Source: GCA-020343675 sp964462945
GTDB taxonomy: Bacteria > Planctomycetota > Phycisphaerae > Sedimentisphaerales > Anaerobacaceae
Direction of reading: 5' to 3'
Assembly (NCBI GenBank): GCA_964462945.1
Contig: CAYWZW010000018.1
Span: 7,143-71,142 of the forward strand
Length of the DNA stretch: 64,000 nt
Part shown: in pieces, positions 63,893-64,000 of the stretch
Layout of the letters: each line of letters opens with the position of its first letter
How positions within the stretch are numbered: position 1 is the stretch's first letter
Program-made: the position numbers and the translations under genes
Notes under the pieces: generated by a model
Seen by the model: only the letters and a program-made list of their open reading frames with translations
What the model was told of the DNA's origin: nothing
The model's database searches: none

Positions 63893-64000
63893 TTACGCAA
63901 TTTTTTGCAGACGCTGAATATGAGACAACAGCTCTTCTTCATCGGCCATGCCGCTAAAGTACCAGCAGAGCATCTCATACGTTCGCAGGGTCGGCTTACG
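63893..64000 (-). CDS. C-terminal fragment of an unrecognised gene (partial)
   Basis: 35 codons plus a TAA, open to the right edge: it ends YEMLCWYFSGMADEEELLSH and IQRLQKIA. The start lies outside the window. The composition looks coding (amphipathic helix rich in Glu and Leu), but the family is unknown. Confidence 0.5.
   Translation of the reverse strand, partial: RKPTLRTYEMLCWYFSGMADEEELLSHIQRLQKIA

Overview
The window most likely comes from a planctomycete, probably an uncultured Phycisphaerae/Sedimentisphaerales-type anaerobe. This is inferred from gene content only: PEP-CTERM-like secreted proteins with long repeat-bearing surface proteins, a twin-arginine Gfo/Idh/MocA oxidoreductase, futalosine-type menaquinone genes, multihaem cytochromes, a TrpB2-type tryptophan synthase, pseudopilin/PilX-like operons, and small repeats scattered between and inside genes. 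GC content is moderate and many genes use GTG or TTG starts with strong Shine-Dalgarno sequences.

Layout. 0-3.1 kb: end of a restriction-modification island (beta-class adenine methyltransferase coupled to a Bro-N protein that runs off the left edge). 3.6-9.3 kb, minus strand: a three-gene heavy-metal RND efflux system (outer membrane factor, adaptor lipoprotein, CusA/CzcA-type pump). 9.5-22.6 kb: a methyltransferase, then on the plus strand an OmpR/histidine-kinase pair followed by a coupled lipid A aminoarabinose (Ara4N) operon: ArnT-like, arnB, arnC, arnA, arnD, a DUF2279 protein and a second ArnT. 23-30 kb: a truncated DUF72 gene, a TAT-exported oxidoreductase, a PEP-CTERM remnant, a promoter-terminator pair that may be a small RNA, a PEP-CTERM protein and a large secreted modular protein. 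30.4-33.3 kb: a small accessory module (zinc-ribbon, unknown, helix-turn-helix proteins) ending at the 3' fragment of a tRNA or tmRNA gene, so probably the remnant of an integrated element.

33.3-48 kb, minus strand: a long array of mostly overlapping genes. In transcription order it holds a B12-type radical SAM protein, MqnA, an MqnE-MqnC fusion, a reductase-SCP2 fusion, an 84-residue protein, a PaaK-like ligase, an alpha/beta hydrolase, a double-U32 protein, a class III aminotransferase and two multihaem cytochromes. The U32 plus SCP2 pairing recalls the UbiUVT proteins of oxygen-independent quinone hydroxylation. This is the main candidate for an undescribed pathway. Several of its genes carry short repeat insertions that keep the frame open, including one 47-bp element present in opposite orientations in two genes.

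48-57 kb: an outer-membrane barrel protein, trpB2, repeat-rich DNA, a small DNA-binding-like protein, trpS-DUF2007-scpA, an imperfectly explained 186-bp element with 25-bp perfect inverted ends, and a decaying pseudopilin/PilX-like cluster. 57.1-63.6 kb: a four-gene operon behind a near-consensus promoter that joins NuoE and NuoF modules to a NuoG-NfnA fusion and NfnB. It is a candidate flavin-based electron-bifurcating NADH/NADPH/ferredoxin transhydrogenase. The right edge carries the last 35 codons of an unrecognised minus-strand gene.
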